Shown one piece after another: positions 10,929 through 21,639 of a DNA stretch of 51,573 bases (positions are counted from its first letter, which is position 1; each line of letters starts with the position of its first letter). This DNA comes from Bremia lactucae. Lineage: Eukaryota; Oomycota; Peronosporomycetes; Peronosporales; Peronosporaceae. The notes beneath the pieces are model-generated. The model ran no database searches and had not been told where the DNA came from. It was given only the letters and a program-made list of their open reading frames with translations. The stretch lies in contig NW_027152213.1 in the NCBI RefSeq assembly GCF_004359215.1, positions 1,384,727-1,436,299 of the forward strand. The letters are read 5' to 3'. The translations under genes and the position numbers were made by a program.

Positions 10929-10960
10929 AGATGCGAGCCCTTCCCCTGGATCACTGGTGA

Positions 10961-11640
10961 CCCGGCGAGGACGCCGGAGGAGATCGCTGCCCGCGACGCT
11001 CTTCATGAGCATTACCTTACGCCGAAGGTAATGACGCGAAGCCAGTATCTGACGCGTTTACGTGATCAAGCTTGTGGGGCTTCGGTGACCTGCATGAGAA
11101 AGATTCTGATCGTTTTGTTTCCAAACGAAACAAGGAGTGAAAACGAAGTCTCATTTGAGAACTGGGTTCACCGGGCCCGCAAACTCCGTAATATCTGGAA
11201 TATCAGAGAGTCTGCGGATTAAGGTGAAGCTTCGCTTCGACTTCGCTAAGCTTTAGGCCAAAGGCCAGTTACGTTCAGCATTTATGCCACAAAACGAAGT
11301 AAGGCTAGCCGATATTTCAGTGCTACGGTTGACCGTACAACCAAGGATCGAAGCCGCACTGAGGCTTTAGATCCACCTAATCCCACGTTTAGTAGTGGGA
11401 AGCGACGTTTGACGCGAGTTGACCCTCAGCTTGGAGCTCAAAAATGTCAACGTTGTACGGGCAATCTTGCCGAAGAGGTACCTCGAACTCCCAAGAGTTT
11501 TTGGAAGAGGGTTACCCTAGCCACTTCACCAGATACTAGTATTGACCCTCACGACGACGTCGCTTTAAAAGTTTCTCCACATGAAACTGAAGGTTTCCCC
11601 GCGCATCAAGCGGTGCGGGAGGGGGCCGAAATTTCGGCGG
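10961..11640 (+). other. Transposon-derived sequence of unclear origin
   Basis: Between the chromodomain of element 1 and the C-terminus of element 3. It has moderately long plus-strand frames (11,031-11,222; 11,409-11,756) without recognised domains; the second is rich in E/R and could form a coiled coil (RHEVQLLREVLARVG). It may be part of another element's gag. I see no LTR boundary. Confidence 0.35.
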
Positions 11641-11653
11641 AAGCATTTGATGC

Positions 11654-12121
11654 TCAACGACACGAGGTGCAACTTCTTCGTGAGGTCCTTGCTCGGGTTG
11701 GGAGCTCTTTTGAGGCGGTTCGGGCGTCTTTCGCCGAAATCGCTTTTACCACGTAAAGAGGGCCAGTTGGATATCCTGGTGAGGATGCAACAATCTGCGG
11801 CACGACCGCCTGTCTCGGCGCAAGCGCCTTCAAGTCCAAGTGGGAAGGGTCCCGATATGGCTAAAGCAAGCCAACGTAAAACACTGGATGTGTACGCAGC
11901 TTGTTGGGAAGGTTTAGCGTATAAGCTAGGCCCTTCTTGGCCACGAACGTAAATGGTCCAATAAAGCGCGGGCGAAATTTGGTCTTGAAGACCGCGGATA
12001 CCAAGTTGGTAGGTAGGTTCTTAGCGTTTAGTAAAACTCGGTCTCCGACCATATACGAATTAATACAGTTTCTGCTTTTGGCATCTGCTTCTTGTTTTTG
12101 TTTGTCTTGGCTATCAGCCAT
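11654..12121 (-). pseudogene. Integrase C-terminal region, element 3
   Basis: Minus-strand frame with SQDKQKQEADAKSR, the charged stretch before the GPF module, YMVGDRVLLNAKNLPT, PRFIGPFTFVAKKG and RTHPVFYVGLL. A second frame continues LKALAPRQAVVP to about 11,654, resembling the proline-rich tail before the chromodomain in related elements. The chromodomain itself is not seen. Confidence 0.75.
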
Positions 12122-12149
12122 CGTATCTCTTACATGTCTTAAGATACTA

Positions 12150-13110
12150 AATCGCGTCGCGAGAAACTCGCTTACTTGTTTCCGAACGGTAACAGGGCTG
12201 ATATCAGCAAGCCTATCGGCCGATTCTCCCCCACCAAGCCCTTAACCCTGCAGTGGTATCGTTAATGGAACGCGCGGTTGGTAAGACCGTTTACATAGAA
12301 CACAGTATAGCCTGTAGAGGCATGAACAGCGTCATTGAACGCAAACTCCACTACTGGGAGCATTGAGCTCCAGCGCTTTGGTGTCTGAGCACACACGCTG
12401 CGTTAAACGTCTTCAATGACGCGATTGACAAGTTCAGTTCGACCATCGGTCTGTGGATGGTCCGCAGTGGACATCTCCAATCTGGTTATAAGCACTCGGA
12501 AAATTGATTTCCAGATTTACCCGTAAAATCGGGGATCCCGATCAGAGATAATTGCCACTGGCAAACCATGTTTTCGAAACACGCGATCGATGAACAGCTT
12601 AGCTGTACCGTCTCCATCAATGGAATCTGGCACGGCTGCTTAGTAAGCCATTTTGCTCAAACGGTCAACAAAGACCACTATACCGGAGTTACCGGCTGAA
12701 TCTTTCGGTAGCCCAAAGACGAAATCCATACTAATGGACTCCCACAATCCTATGGGGACGGGAAGACTCGCCAGTGGCGCAGCAGCATGTGTCGAGGGTT
12801 TAATCCGTTGGCACGTTTCGCATGTGCGAATATATGTGCTGACCCATTTTTAAAGTTTGGGCCACCGACTCTGGCCTATGAAGCCGTAGGTCTTTTCTCA
12901 AGCGAGATGACCACCAAGGACAGTATCGTGTGCCTCATATTGGATCCGGTACTTCACCTCCTCATCATGAGGAACAATGACACGCGGAGGGTCCGCGATG
13001 TTTGTGCAACAGGTTGTTATCGATAGAAATCGATGTAACCTTGCACGCAAACGTGCCGCCAATTTAATACCCAATTTGAGTCCTATAACGCTCGTAGCAG
13101 AGCTGCACAC
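12150..13110 (-). pseudogene. Integrase core, element 3
   Basis: Minus strand, several frames joined by eye. Zinc-binding end CETCQRIKPS (about 12,830-12,800), first Asp in MDFVFGLPKD (about 12,735-12,705), second Asp in ISDRDPRF (about 12,550), and the Glu motif DGRTELVNRVIED (about 12,455-12,415). All three DDE residues can be read, but stop codons interrupt the frame repeatedly. Confidence 0.75.
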
Positions 13111-13269
13111 TGTTTATCCTTGGCGTAAGCCGAACTGATTAATTCAGGAATAGGTGACGAGATAGTCGTTGAATGAGAATCTCATAATCCGGCCTGCGTG
13201 ATAACGCGTCGGCCAAAGCATTTTGCTTGCCGGGCTTATACTTCACCACGAAGTTGGATTCCGCAAAAA

Positions 13270-14508
13270 AAGATAGTTATCGGGCCATTTTCTGTGAGAG
13301 ATGGGGCGACTTAGTCGCCGTGCGCAATGATGTGTGATCTGTAAAAATCACAAACGGCTTAGAGCCGAGTGGATGACCTCTGAATTTGACGAGAGCATAC
13401 TTCATAACAAGGAACTCTTTGTCATGAACTGGGTAGTTCTTTTCCGCAGCTTTAAGCTTTTTAGACTCGAACGCAATAACACGTTGATGCCCATCAACAT
13501 CTGTTTGTAACAGAGCACTGCCAATGGCAAAATCTGATGCGTCAAAGACGATACTGAAAGGCCAATTTGGGTTTGGCAGTACCAGAATCGGGGCATGGAT
13601 AAGACTACCCTTAACTGCTCGAAAAGCATTATTTTCGGTGCTAGTCCAGCACCATTCTATATCTTTCTTTAGGAGTTTAGATAATGGCCTAGCCATATCA
13701 GCGTAATTTTTGCTATATTTGTGTAAATAATTGGCGAGACCCAACCACTTAAGCAAATCCTTTTGGTTTTTAGGAACCGGCCAATCTACTATGGCTTTTA
13801 CCTTAGCGGAATCGCTCTAAGGCATCGCTTTCCAATGAAGTTTTCTAAAGAAGGAATTTCGTCTGCGCCAAAAATGCATTTAGATGCATTGGCATACAAT
13901 TTTTTTGTGCGCATGCATTCGAGCACTGCTCGCAAATGGTCTAAATGGTTTTCCATATCCGACCGACCCTGCTCCGCACGACTATGGACAAAAATGTCAT
14001 CGAAATAAGTCTGTGCATAACCTCGATGAGGGCGAAACAGTTGCGTCACTAGACGATTAAATGTTGCCGGGGCGTTGGAAAGCCATTGTGGAAAACCAGC
14101 CACTCCCATTACATGCCGCTTTGGGTGCTAACCGCTGTAAGCGGGATATCACTAGCTCGCATAAGCACTTGGTAGTAACCATTGACTAAGTCCAATGCAC
14201 TGTACATTGTACATCCCACCATATTGTTCTAAAGAACATCTTTTCTAGGAATGGGGGTTTGGGCTGGTATAGTGGCAGCCTTAAGCTTATTATAAGCATG
14301 TACAATGCGCCATTTACCATTTGGCTTTTTGACACAAAAATGTCGGTGTCGAATGAGGAGATTTGTTCTCTCGTAACATTTCAGCCTCGTGCTTTGCATG
14401 GAAGAAATCGTCAATGACGTCACACTGCTCCTTTGGTAAAAGCCATTGTTCTTGTGACACAGTATTTGGTTCCCATTACTAAGTCAATTTCATGATGAAC
14501 ACTTCTAT
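13270..14508 (-). pseudogene. Reverse transcriptase and RNase H, element 3
   Basis: RT N-terminus HHEIDLVMGTKYCVTR (about 14,500-14,450), FCVKKPNGKWRIVHAYNKLKAAT (about 14,345-14,275, only part quoted as motif FCVKKPNGKWR), LSNAPATFNR and the intact catalytic YFDDIFVHS (about 14,015-13,985). RNase H has VFDASDFAIGSALLQ, SKKLKAAEKNYPVHDKE and FTDHTSL (13,560-13,320). Frames change between these blocks, for example near 14,230 and 13,800. The activity would be copying of element RNA to DNA; this copy is inactive. Confidence 0.85.
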
Positions 14509-15226
14509 CCGGAGCTAAAACAGATGGTGGGTTATTACATACCTTATCTTGGAATTCCTTAATTAAGGAATAAAAAGGATCCGTAGGATCTTCCAGGATC
14601 GGTGACCCATTTCGCGCACAAAGTGCACCTTTTGTGTCATCCAGGACAGCTTCGTCTAGAAGTGACGATGAGTTTAACTCAACCATAGGTCGAATGACCA
14701 TCATTTCAGATAAGTCACCAGTTTTTAAGACTCGACCGCACTCATCAATAGACATTTCGTCTAGCTCTAAAAGAGCATGTAACGAGAGGATTGCCGCAAG
14801 GCTTACTTCCCCCTCAATGTTACCGGTTACGCCATTTACAAGCGTATGTACTTGCTCACTCGTATCACTTTGTGAGGGTATACACGCTTCGTGTCCATCC
14901 TGTCTTGGAGTGAAGATGAAGACAATACGCCTTTTAGAGGCCGGGACATTCACGTCCCCAGGGTTTTCAGCCTGTATTGGTTCTATACAAGACATGGTGT
15001 CTAATTTGACATCCGATAAAGAGTTAAAAAACTCAACTTCCTTATCCAGCGAACGTTTACGTGTCGCCTCACGTGCATTAGGAGGATTTGACCCAAAATG
15101 CCCTGGCGAACCGCCAATAGTGTCACTATTGACACTTAGGATGGTGCCACCTCGGCCGACCATACTCGGTGGACTTAGACGTGCCACTCCACGTATCTCA
15201 GGGATATTGCACGCTGCTTTCAGCAT
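14420..15226 (-). pseudogene. Pol linker between protease and RT, element 3
   Basis: A 268-codon open frame on the minus strand, rich in D, E and S and without a catalytic motif, that ends by running into the RT N-terminus (DRSVHHEIDLV). Position and reading direction fit the long acidic linker of oomycete gypsy pol. The plus strand is also open here (14,634-15,230), but only the minus frame connects to known domains. Confidence 0.6.
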
Positions 15227-15415
15227 TTAGTGAATCGTTAGTATAGCGAGTGTTACTCGACGAAGTACGTGCCGTTTTACTTATTTCTGCTCAGTCGGGC
15301 TCAAAATTAATGTTTTTAACATTAGAGTTTATTAACTCAGACATGCCAATGTCTAAAACAGTGACAGACTCATTCTTGGTATGGCCTGGCTAGAACATCA
15401 TGAACCGAATTAGTA

Positions 15416-15530
15416 ATATTTATTGTGAGGAGTAGCTTCTCCAGACAAGCTATTGATAAGCCTTTCTGGCAAAAGCCACGGCTTCTTTTCAGGGGCGAGA
15501 TGAGACATTTTACTGTCTTCACTCCCCTGA
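15416..15530 (-). repeat. 115-bp module shared with element 2 accessory ORF
   Basis: About 88 percent identical to 28,838-28,952 and open in the same minus-strand frame in both places, encoding SEDSKMS-D/H-LAP followed by KKPWL and ERLINSLSGE. Here it lies between the protease and the RT linker of element 3, where it breaks the pol frame. Confidence 0.65.
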
Positions 15531-15559
15531 CCGTGGATCAATTGGAAGTCTAAGACCTT

Positions 15560-15950
15560 AGGCGCCACGCGCAATATTCCTAGCAAAGTTTTGGAGAGTC
15601 ATGGACCCACCTTTGCTAGGCAACAAATGAGATCATATCTCGAATCCAAATCAAGGACGAGACAGCGTTCCATACTGTCAAAGTCCAGAAACTTTATACC
15701 TAAGTTCAATGGAACTTTGGGAACAGTGACCCGAGTCCCTGTCCCTAAGCAAACAGTGTTATTGTATTATCTCCATGCGCTCTAAGTACCTCCACGTATT
15801 GTTGATTTCCCTCAATAGAAAGGCGTCGAGCATAATTGCAAGACACTCCTGAGTCAATTAAAATTGACCACGGCTTACCAAAGCCCTTTACAATCGAAAT
15901 GAGCACCAAGCTAATTGGGGCAAGGTTCTATTTATTCTCACCTCCTTGAG
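15560..15950 (-). pseudogene. Protease region of pol, element 3
   Basis: Active-site motif LIDSGVSCNYARR at about 15,865-15,830, upstream of EGNQQYVEVL and, after a frame change, VLDLDSRYDLI. The frame leading into it is the -1 frame relative to gag, reached from the heptamer at 16,014-16,008 and interrupted by one TAG (near 15,930). The ILGMAWLERHEP-type continuation expected after RYDLI is damaged. Confidence 0.7.
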
Positions 15951-15992
15951 GTTTAACCGAGCCTAGGTCTTCCCCAGAAGGGCGCCCCGCAT

Positions 15993-17011
15993 CTACTGGG
16001 TATCGACGTTTCCCCGCACCGTACCAGATCTCTGGTATAGGTCGGAGTTGGAGCTCTTTCGGGCTTTACGCAAATTTCGAAGTGGGCAGGCAGGGCGTAA
16101 ATGTTTCGTGCATTCGCGCACATAACATCTACGGATGGTCTTATGCTGTTCCACAGCTTGAAGAGCCTCTTCTCCTTCCTCAACGAGGCTTATAAACATA
16201 GGTTCCGCTCTATTAGACGGAACCCATGTGCTCGAAGAGCTTGTTCGGTAAACAGGCGTGCTAACGCGGGCAGACTTAAAGTCAAAGTCGGCGCGTAGCG
16301 CTATGGCAACTGCCTCTTCGAACGTAGCCGGATGAGATCGGAACAATTCCGTCCGGGCAATGCCTTCATTGAGACCCCCCATAAAAAAGGTCACTACAAT
16401 TGCCTCTTGCACCGGGTCTTGATGCATAGATGCAATGAGAGTTCTCAACTCCTGGACAAAGACCCCCAGGGTTCTTTTACCCTGCCGAGTCGCTAGGAGT
16501 CGTGCTCGCATGCAAAAAGCCTGATCAGGCGGTGCAAACATGCTGGTCACTTGCTGTTTCAGCGAATCCCATGAGGGGAAAGCGTCGTTTATGGATGTGC
16601 TGCACATTAATGCCCACTCTATGGCTCTACCTCCAAGTTTGGACATGGCCATAGCCACATTTGCCTTTCTGGTAAGAACAAGACGTAATCAATGGACATT
16701 TCCATTTGCTCAATTCAAAAAGGGAGATTTTCTCCCTCTTTTCCCTCATTTTTTTTTACATTTACAGTTAGAGGGCGAGCCCTCGGCTCTGAGTCAGGTA
16801 CGGAGATGTACCGGGTAGGCATAGATGCCGCTAAAGGGTCCTGTACCTGACCGATCAGGGAGGCTTTGTACCGCATGAAAGCTTCAAGCCTTGCATGCAG
16901 GACCTCTGGTCCCTGGGAAATAATAAATTCCACGTGCTCAAGCCCGAATAAGATTTTGAGCTTGTCATAAGCGGCGCGTTGCGCTTCTGACAATTCTGGA
17001 ACCTCTTTCAC
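15993..17011 (-). pseudogene. gag of element 3
   Basis: Begins [19 protein letters not shown] (17,011), an N-terminal region predicted helical; a frame change near 16,700 leads to the classical retrotransposon Gag core (AIEWALMCSTSI, FPSWDSLKQQVTSMFAPP, GKRTLGVFVQELRTLI, VVTFFMGGLNEGIARTELFR). A Cys/His segment near the end (CYVRECTKHLRPACPL) is the probable zinc knuckle. Ends VRGNVDTQ-stop at 15,993, five codons after a slippery heptamer. Confidence 0.85.
16008..16014 (-). promoter_or_regulatory. -1 frameshift heptamer, gag-pol of element 3
   Basis: Gag codons CGG GGA AAC contain G_GGA_AAC in register, a known -1 slippery sequence. Five codons downstream is the gag stop. The -1 frame reads on (RRYPVDAGRPSGEDLG...) to the protease DSG motif, broken only by a TAG near 15,930. 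A possible hairpin (CCCAG near 16,000 with CTGGG near 15,975) starts about 7 nt downstream. Confidence 0.7.
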
Positions 17012-17051
17012 TGTCGTAAAAAATAAGTCTTGTAAAGACTCAGGCGTAGGT

Positions 17052-17069
17052 TGACTACGAGTGCTACCA
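17052..17069 (-). other. Primer binding site of element 3
   Basis: Two bases after the 5' LTR the minus strand reads TGGTAGCACTCGTAGTCA, sharing TGGTAGCAC with element 2. All three gypsy copies thus appear primed by tRNAs ending CTACCA. Confidence 0.6.
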
Positions 17070-17071
17070 GG

Positions 17072-17556
17072 TGTAGCGGAGCTATCACGCTCCTAAAGTC
17101 AGAGAAAGACTCTCAGACTCAGAGAGTCACTTAGTTCTATTGAGCTTATGGGTTTAACAACTCTGGGAGTCGTACATGCTATTAAAGCTTAAGGAATCCT
17201 AGTTCAAGGGATTCAGGGGTTCGTAAAGCCAAGTGGCAACTAGTGCCCAAGAGGATATACCTTAGAAAGGCTTCTATCTCTTACAAATCAATGCGCAAGC
17301 CTTAGGAAGGCACTTAACGCTTTAAGATCAATGAGGAACTGCACTTTATTTAATTATTTAAATCTAAAAACCTTACCCTAGCTAATTTAAAATAGATTTC
17401 GGCCCCAGATTTATATCTGGCGGCGACCACATAATTATTGCCCATATTTAATGGGATTTAAGCAACTAACTATTTTAAAATTAGATAAAGGGTATTTTAC
17501 CCATTTAGTAAATGTACCACAACAACGGTTCTCCAACCGATGTGTGCCCCATTACA
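17072..17556 (-). repeat. 5' LTR of element 3
   Basis: 485 bp on the minus strand, beginning TGTAATGGGG (17,556) and ending GCTCCGCTACA (17,072), with the standard TG..CA ends. It is followed by a primer binding site and gag. The boundaries rest on those ends and on the position of the binding site, as no second copy is present in the window. Confidence 0.7.
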
Positions 17557-17592
17557 CTATCAGCTTAAAGACATGAACTTTCCCTAGTGACC

Positions 17593-18027
17593 CTGCCAGT
17601 TTAGCAGTGGTCAATAAAACTACGTCCTATGACCGACCTCTCGGCGGTATCATAGGCGAGTTTGATGCTAAAAGCGTGAGCGAGGCTCAACGCTTTTTGA
17701 TTAAGCGATTAGCCATCACACGAAAAGTCCGTGACGAGATGGCAAGCGCACAGGACAAGCAAAAAGAATATGCTGACCGAAATGGTCTCAAAATTAACGA
17801 ACGCTTTAAAGTGGGTGAAAAAGTACTATTAAGTATTGCTACCCTACCTAAAAATGCAATTTTTGTACTACCTGGAGGTACTACGAAGTTGTTGCACCGT
17901 TTCATTGGGCCCTTTAAGGTGGTAATAGAGGTTGGTGACTCAAATTATAGGCTCACCCTTCCCTCGTATATAAAGACGCGCCGTATTTTAAGTGGGTCGT
18001 CTGAAACGGTATGTAGACTCAAATGAG
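17593..18027 (+). pseudogene. Integrase C-terminal fragment, gypsy element 4
   Basis: Open plus-strand frame: ITRKVRDEMASAQDKQKEYADR, of which the DKQKEYADRNG stretch and FKVGEKVLLS precede HRFIGPFKVVIEVGDSNYRLTLPSY, the GPF module. The following THPVFYVGRLK motif is mutated (TRRILSGSSE). Upstream domains are missing because element 3's LTR abuts it. It resembles the tail of element 3 (shared SQDKQK and RFIGPF) but is clearly diverged. Confidence 0.75.
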
Positions 18028-18087
18028 CCTCATACCCCCATTCGTCGAAGAAGACGATGGTGACGCCGACTGTGAGTCTAGCGGCGA

Positions 18088-19052
18088 TCAGATGAGGGAG
18101 ACGGTGAATTTACTTGGTGACTGCCTATGAAAAGGAGCACCAGCTGAGGCCTCTTCGCTAGTCTCAAATGGACTAGCAGAAGTAGCGTAGTGAGAAGAAA
18201 CAGGGGGTACAGTACCGCCCATGATTTCTTTCACACGCAAGCGGGCGATATTAATTCGCTGCGACCGCTGTATCATCGCATCGGAATGCGGATGAATGCG
18301 GCGCAAGAATTTCGCCTCGTATTGGTCGGGCGTTTCATTTAAACGCAACACGACCGGGTCTTCCATAATTTAATGACACCATAATAGTTTTGAGCATTTA
18401 GAAAAGCGCGTTTTTTGAGCGACGCTATTGTCCCGTTTACACGAGGCCATTCAGAGAGAGGGAGCATAAGTGATATGCCACCCGTCACACAGCCACGTTT
18501 AATACGGCTGGCTTGTGACAGCGACTAAGCACATTCACGCGTCGTCGGCGGAGCGTTACGCTCAGAATCCTCTATGTCAGAACCATTATGGATAATGGTC
18601 TGAGCAAAAGACGGTGTGGTTTTACCCAACGGAGAAGCGGCTGCGCCTTTATGGGCAGCGCTCGCAATAACCGTCGCTGCGCTATCCAGCGCAGACGACG
18701 AGACAGCATTCGTAAGTGTTGCTGTCTCCATGTTATGAGCAATGATAGAAGTTTGGATGGGCAATAATGTGCCATCATCCTTCCTCGTGAGATCCTTGTC
18801 CGCATCATTACTTTGAGGTGACGGCAACGGTCTCGACTCATTGTAGTCGACAATGAGCGACGGATCAACATCCTCACTGATTAAGTGGGATGAATCCTTA
18901 AGCCCCGTTAACGCGACAGCAGCAGTAGCGGTCGGCGTTTCAGCTAAGGCATTGGACGCTGCAGGGCGTGTTAACGCGGCGCGCGCGCTAAATGCAAGAG
19001 TTAGTGGGCGTCTTCGCAGACGACCCTCCAACGTTGCCCATGTAGGTGGCAC
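18088..19052 (-). pseudogene. Minus-strand accessory ORF(s) downstream of element 4 pol
   Basis: Two minus-strand frames: 19,052-18,525 (175 codons, rich in A, T and S) and 18,366-18,088 (92 codons). The first contains DVDPSLIVDYNES, matching ECDPSLEVDYECES in the minus-strand ORF beyond pol of element 2 (29,425 downward). The second encodes IHPHSDAMIQRSQRI, also found in a degraded copy at 1,917. No known domain is recognised. Its place and opposite orientation relative to pol resemble antisense accessory ORFs of some plant retrotransposons. It could instead be the gag start of a different nested element. Confidence 0.45.
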
Positions 19053-19184
19053 CTTTGGCGCCGTGTATGAAAACAGAGGTCGCTAGAGTGAATCAGAGAC
19101 TTAGCGGCGCGTCAAGCAGCATAGTTCTTCCTTCCACTTTATCGAAGTTTAAAATGTAACTTCGTTCTTTAAGGGAGTGGATAG

Positions 19185-19925
19185 TGTAACTGGCTAAAGT
19201 TGCCCTAATGTTACACAGTCCCCGTTAAATACACTTGGTGTACTCAAGGGGATGGTCAATTTCTTAAATAAAGTAATTAGACCCACCACTTGAGTGTGGT
19301 TCACATTTGTGACCAACCCTTGTGTATGTGATGCACATAGGTGCATTCACATTAGGAGGGATGTCGCCTAGCGTCATCCGTTACGCGAGATATATAGAGA
19401 TACGCTCGCAAAACATATTAGTGTAATCAATAGAGATGACAGTTCAATTTGGTAAAAATTGGAATTTATATTTAATGCGATTATATTTAAATCGGTCTCA
19501 AACTACTTTCTACTTATCAAGTGCGCACGAGGAGTCGAATCACCGCTCCCGTGACGACACGTTTACCAGAGTACCTAGTGCGTTGGATGAGGTCGCTAAG
19601 GCGCCCACCACAATTACCTCACGGCACACGAAATTAGACGGTCAAACAGCTTCTCCGCTGCGCTAGGGTGTGTGCTTAAGTAGAGCGTGCCCCCATAAAG
19701 ACTTGCCCACCTACAACTTTCAACTTAAGAAGTGCGCACGTGAAGACGGATTACCGCTTCCGTGACGACACTTGTACTAAAGTACTTAGCTCGTTGGGTG
19801 AGGTCGCTTAGGGGCCCACCAACAATCTCACTGCACGTGTGAGAAGACGGTCAAACCGCCTTCTCACTGTGCCTAAAGGTGTGTGCGTAAGTAGAGCGTG
19901 GCTGCTATAGTAGCACCTGTCTACA
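19185..19925 (+). repeat. LTR-C, with duplicated right part
   Basis: Begins TGTAACTGGC and first reaches an LTR end, CCTACA, at 19,713; a second copy of the right-hand part (about 19,728-19,925, from AAGTGCGCACG to CTGTCTACA) follows after 14 bp. It could be a full LTR next to a truncated one, left after internal deletion, or an internal tandem duplication. No clear target duplication is seen (GATAG before, CCCAC after). Confidence 0.7.
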
Positions 19926-20175
19926 CCCACCCTTGTGTCTTAATGTGCTTTCGCATTTAAGGGGATCAAGACATCATCTGCGATTTAAAAAAGTAAGCTC
20001 GCCATGCAGGAATACACATCTACAGATGGCATCCAATCATTGGATAAAGTTTATATTTAATTACATTTGGTTTAAATATATTTCCCTAGTCGAACGTGAA
20101 TAAAACAGTGTCTAGTTTTAATCTAGCCACATCATTTGTCAAAAGGATCCAAAAAGACGAGTGAAGGTATTCTAC

Positions 20176-21235
20176 TTTCATACTTCACTCCTACTTAGTG
20201 GCTTGCACTTCATTTGCTGCATCATTGGGGACAAAATAATACTTTTATTGTTGCCTAAATTGTTTATCGGGCATATAAATCTAAAATTCCCTTGCGGATC
20301 TCCAATATCAATGACGCTATTATAGGATACTTCTTGTCCTCAAAACTGCATCTCATGCTTTACGCGCAAGTAAAAATATCGTTTGCCTTGCAAAAGGATA
20401 TATGGAGCTTTGATTTCTCGTGGTGAAGCGTGTGTCGACACAATATTGGTTAAAACGCAACTTTTTAAAATGGCTGTGTCATCACTCCCGGGGCTAACTA
20501 TATTTTGGTGTTGTCGCATGGTGTTAAGTCATCTGGTCGCTCAATCGTCGCATGAATACCCAATTTTCTCTTCCAGATGATTTCAATTATCGATGAGCGT
20601 GATGTATATATTTGAAATTTCGTTTCTGCAGCTGGTGGTAAAAACATGGTCTTAATTAATCTGAACTTTTTTCCAGCTCAATGCTTGCGATGCGAAATAA
20701 CGCATGAATGTCGCATCCATTTCCGAACAGTCCAAGAAAGTTGCTGGAAGTTTTTTTTACGGCATCTCGATTAGTTGTCGGCTTGCTTCCGATATTGTGA
20801 CCACAGCAATTGTTGAGCTTGTACAATGGTTCGATATGACATTACTTTATATCTTAATGGCGCAATGAGTCTATTAAATACCTAAGCACGTGATATTGGC
20901 TGCAAAATATTCAATATGTTGTGCTTTGTCTTATTTGTTAAGCAAACGTGTCGTTAATTTTCGTGCAAAAAGAAGCCATCATATTTATATGAATCAGATG
21001 CCGGCTCTATTTGTCGCAACGAAAAAGTCAAGATTTCCACGTGTCCTACGCTAAAAGGCTTTATCTCCGTCCAGGAACGGGAGGATGTCGTCCCGCTCAC
21101 GTCTTGTCCATAAAAGTGGATTCGCGCATGCCAGCGCATCACGTTATCCGCTCGTTCTTTTTTTAAGAAACTTCGGTTGGGGGAGGCACAAATTGCTAAA
21201 CAGTGACATTCTTGTATGATAAACAGGACTGTCAT
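20176..21235 (-). pseudogene. Decayed gene remnant next to the effector
   Basis: Minus-strand reading gives coding-like blocks in alternating frames: a 21,235-20,954 frame with GQDVSGTTSSRSWTEIKPF, blocks near 20,800-20,560, and a C-terminal block GQEVSYNSVIDIGDPQGNF (about 20,340-20,275) with a stop near 20,180. At least three stops and several frameshifts separate them. I do not recognise the family. The long low-repeat sequence suggests a host gene or unclassified transposon in decay rather than an LTR element. Confidence 0.35.
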
Positions 21236-21579
21236 GTCTACTCTTTATCTATCATAAGATATTTATTGCCCGATAGCCACTGCAAACTAACAAAGCCTAT
21301 GGTCACCGCACAGTCAGGTCCCCCATTCTATTTCAAGCAAGATAAATGGTATTGGATCTTCCACCTGATCGGAGTTTTTCGAAAGTCTCGTTATATTAGC
21401 TCATACTTGCTATTGTTAGCGTCACTATCCCTTACAACTTGCATAAAAAATCTAATCTTTTTCGCATTAGGTCTACTGCGACAAGGCTACCACCACTTCA
21501 TTGGTGGCAATCGATTGCATGACTCGTCTAATTTTAATTTTTGTTTTCAAGAGACCGCTACAGTTTTAATTGGAGCGAG

Positions 21580-21592
21580 TCATTATCATTTT
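21580..21592 (+). promoter_or_regulatory. Initiator/FPR-like core promoter of the effector gene
   Basis: TCATTATCATTTT closely resembles the oomycete core promoter (TCATT initiator followed by CAWTTT), with one base less between the two halves. It lies about 50 bp upstream of the ATG at 21,640, the usual distance for these organisms. Confidence 0.5.
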
Positions 21593-21639
21593 GCTTCCGT
21601 CTCAGTAAGATCTCTTTCTTTCTTATTTCAACGAGCGAC

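Larger units (their letters stand above)
5745..10960 (+). mobile_element. Ty3/gypsy element 1 internal region (chromovirus-like)
   Basis: Order gag, protease, RT, RNase H, integrase, chromodomain is that of Ty3/gypsy chromoviruses. The copy is defective: gag start ATG is GTG, gag has a one-base frameshift, the N-terminal half of RT is absent, about 355 bp of RNase H are deleted at 8,777, and the integrase has lost its catalytic glutamate. From about 6,101 to 8,777 it is almost identical to element 2 (23,237-25,912), including shared defects, whereas the flanks diverge clearly. No 3' LTR follows; after the chromodomain the sequence passes into unassigned transposon-like DNA and then element 3. 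Confidence 0.9.
11654..17556 (-). mobile_element. Ty3/gypsy element 3 (second family), minus strand
   Basis: Reads on the minus strand from a complete 5' LTR (17,556-17,072) through gag, protease, RT, RNase H, integrase and C-terminal tail. The LTR begins TGTAATGGGG, and proteins differ strongly from elements 1 and 2, so this is a separate family. Many frameshifts and stops are present, but catalytic motifs of RT (YFDD) and integrase (D, D, E) remain readable. No 3' LTR was found; the element is truncated near 11,650. Confidence 0.85.

Noticed and set aside
21541..21639. Upstream ATG giving a longer effector protein
   Set aside because: The extension would place 33 non-signal residues ahead of the signal peptide, and that ATG lies upstream of the probable initiator element.
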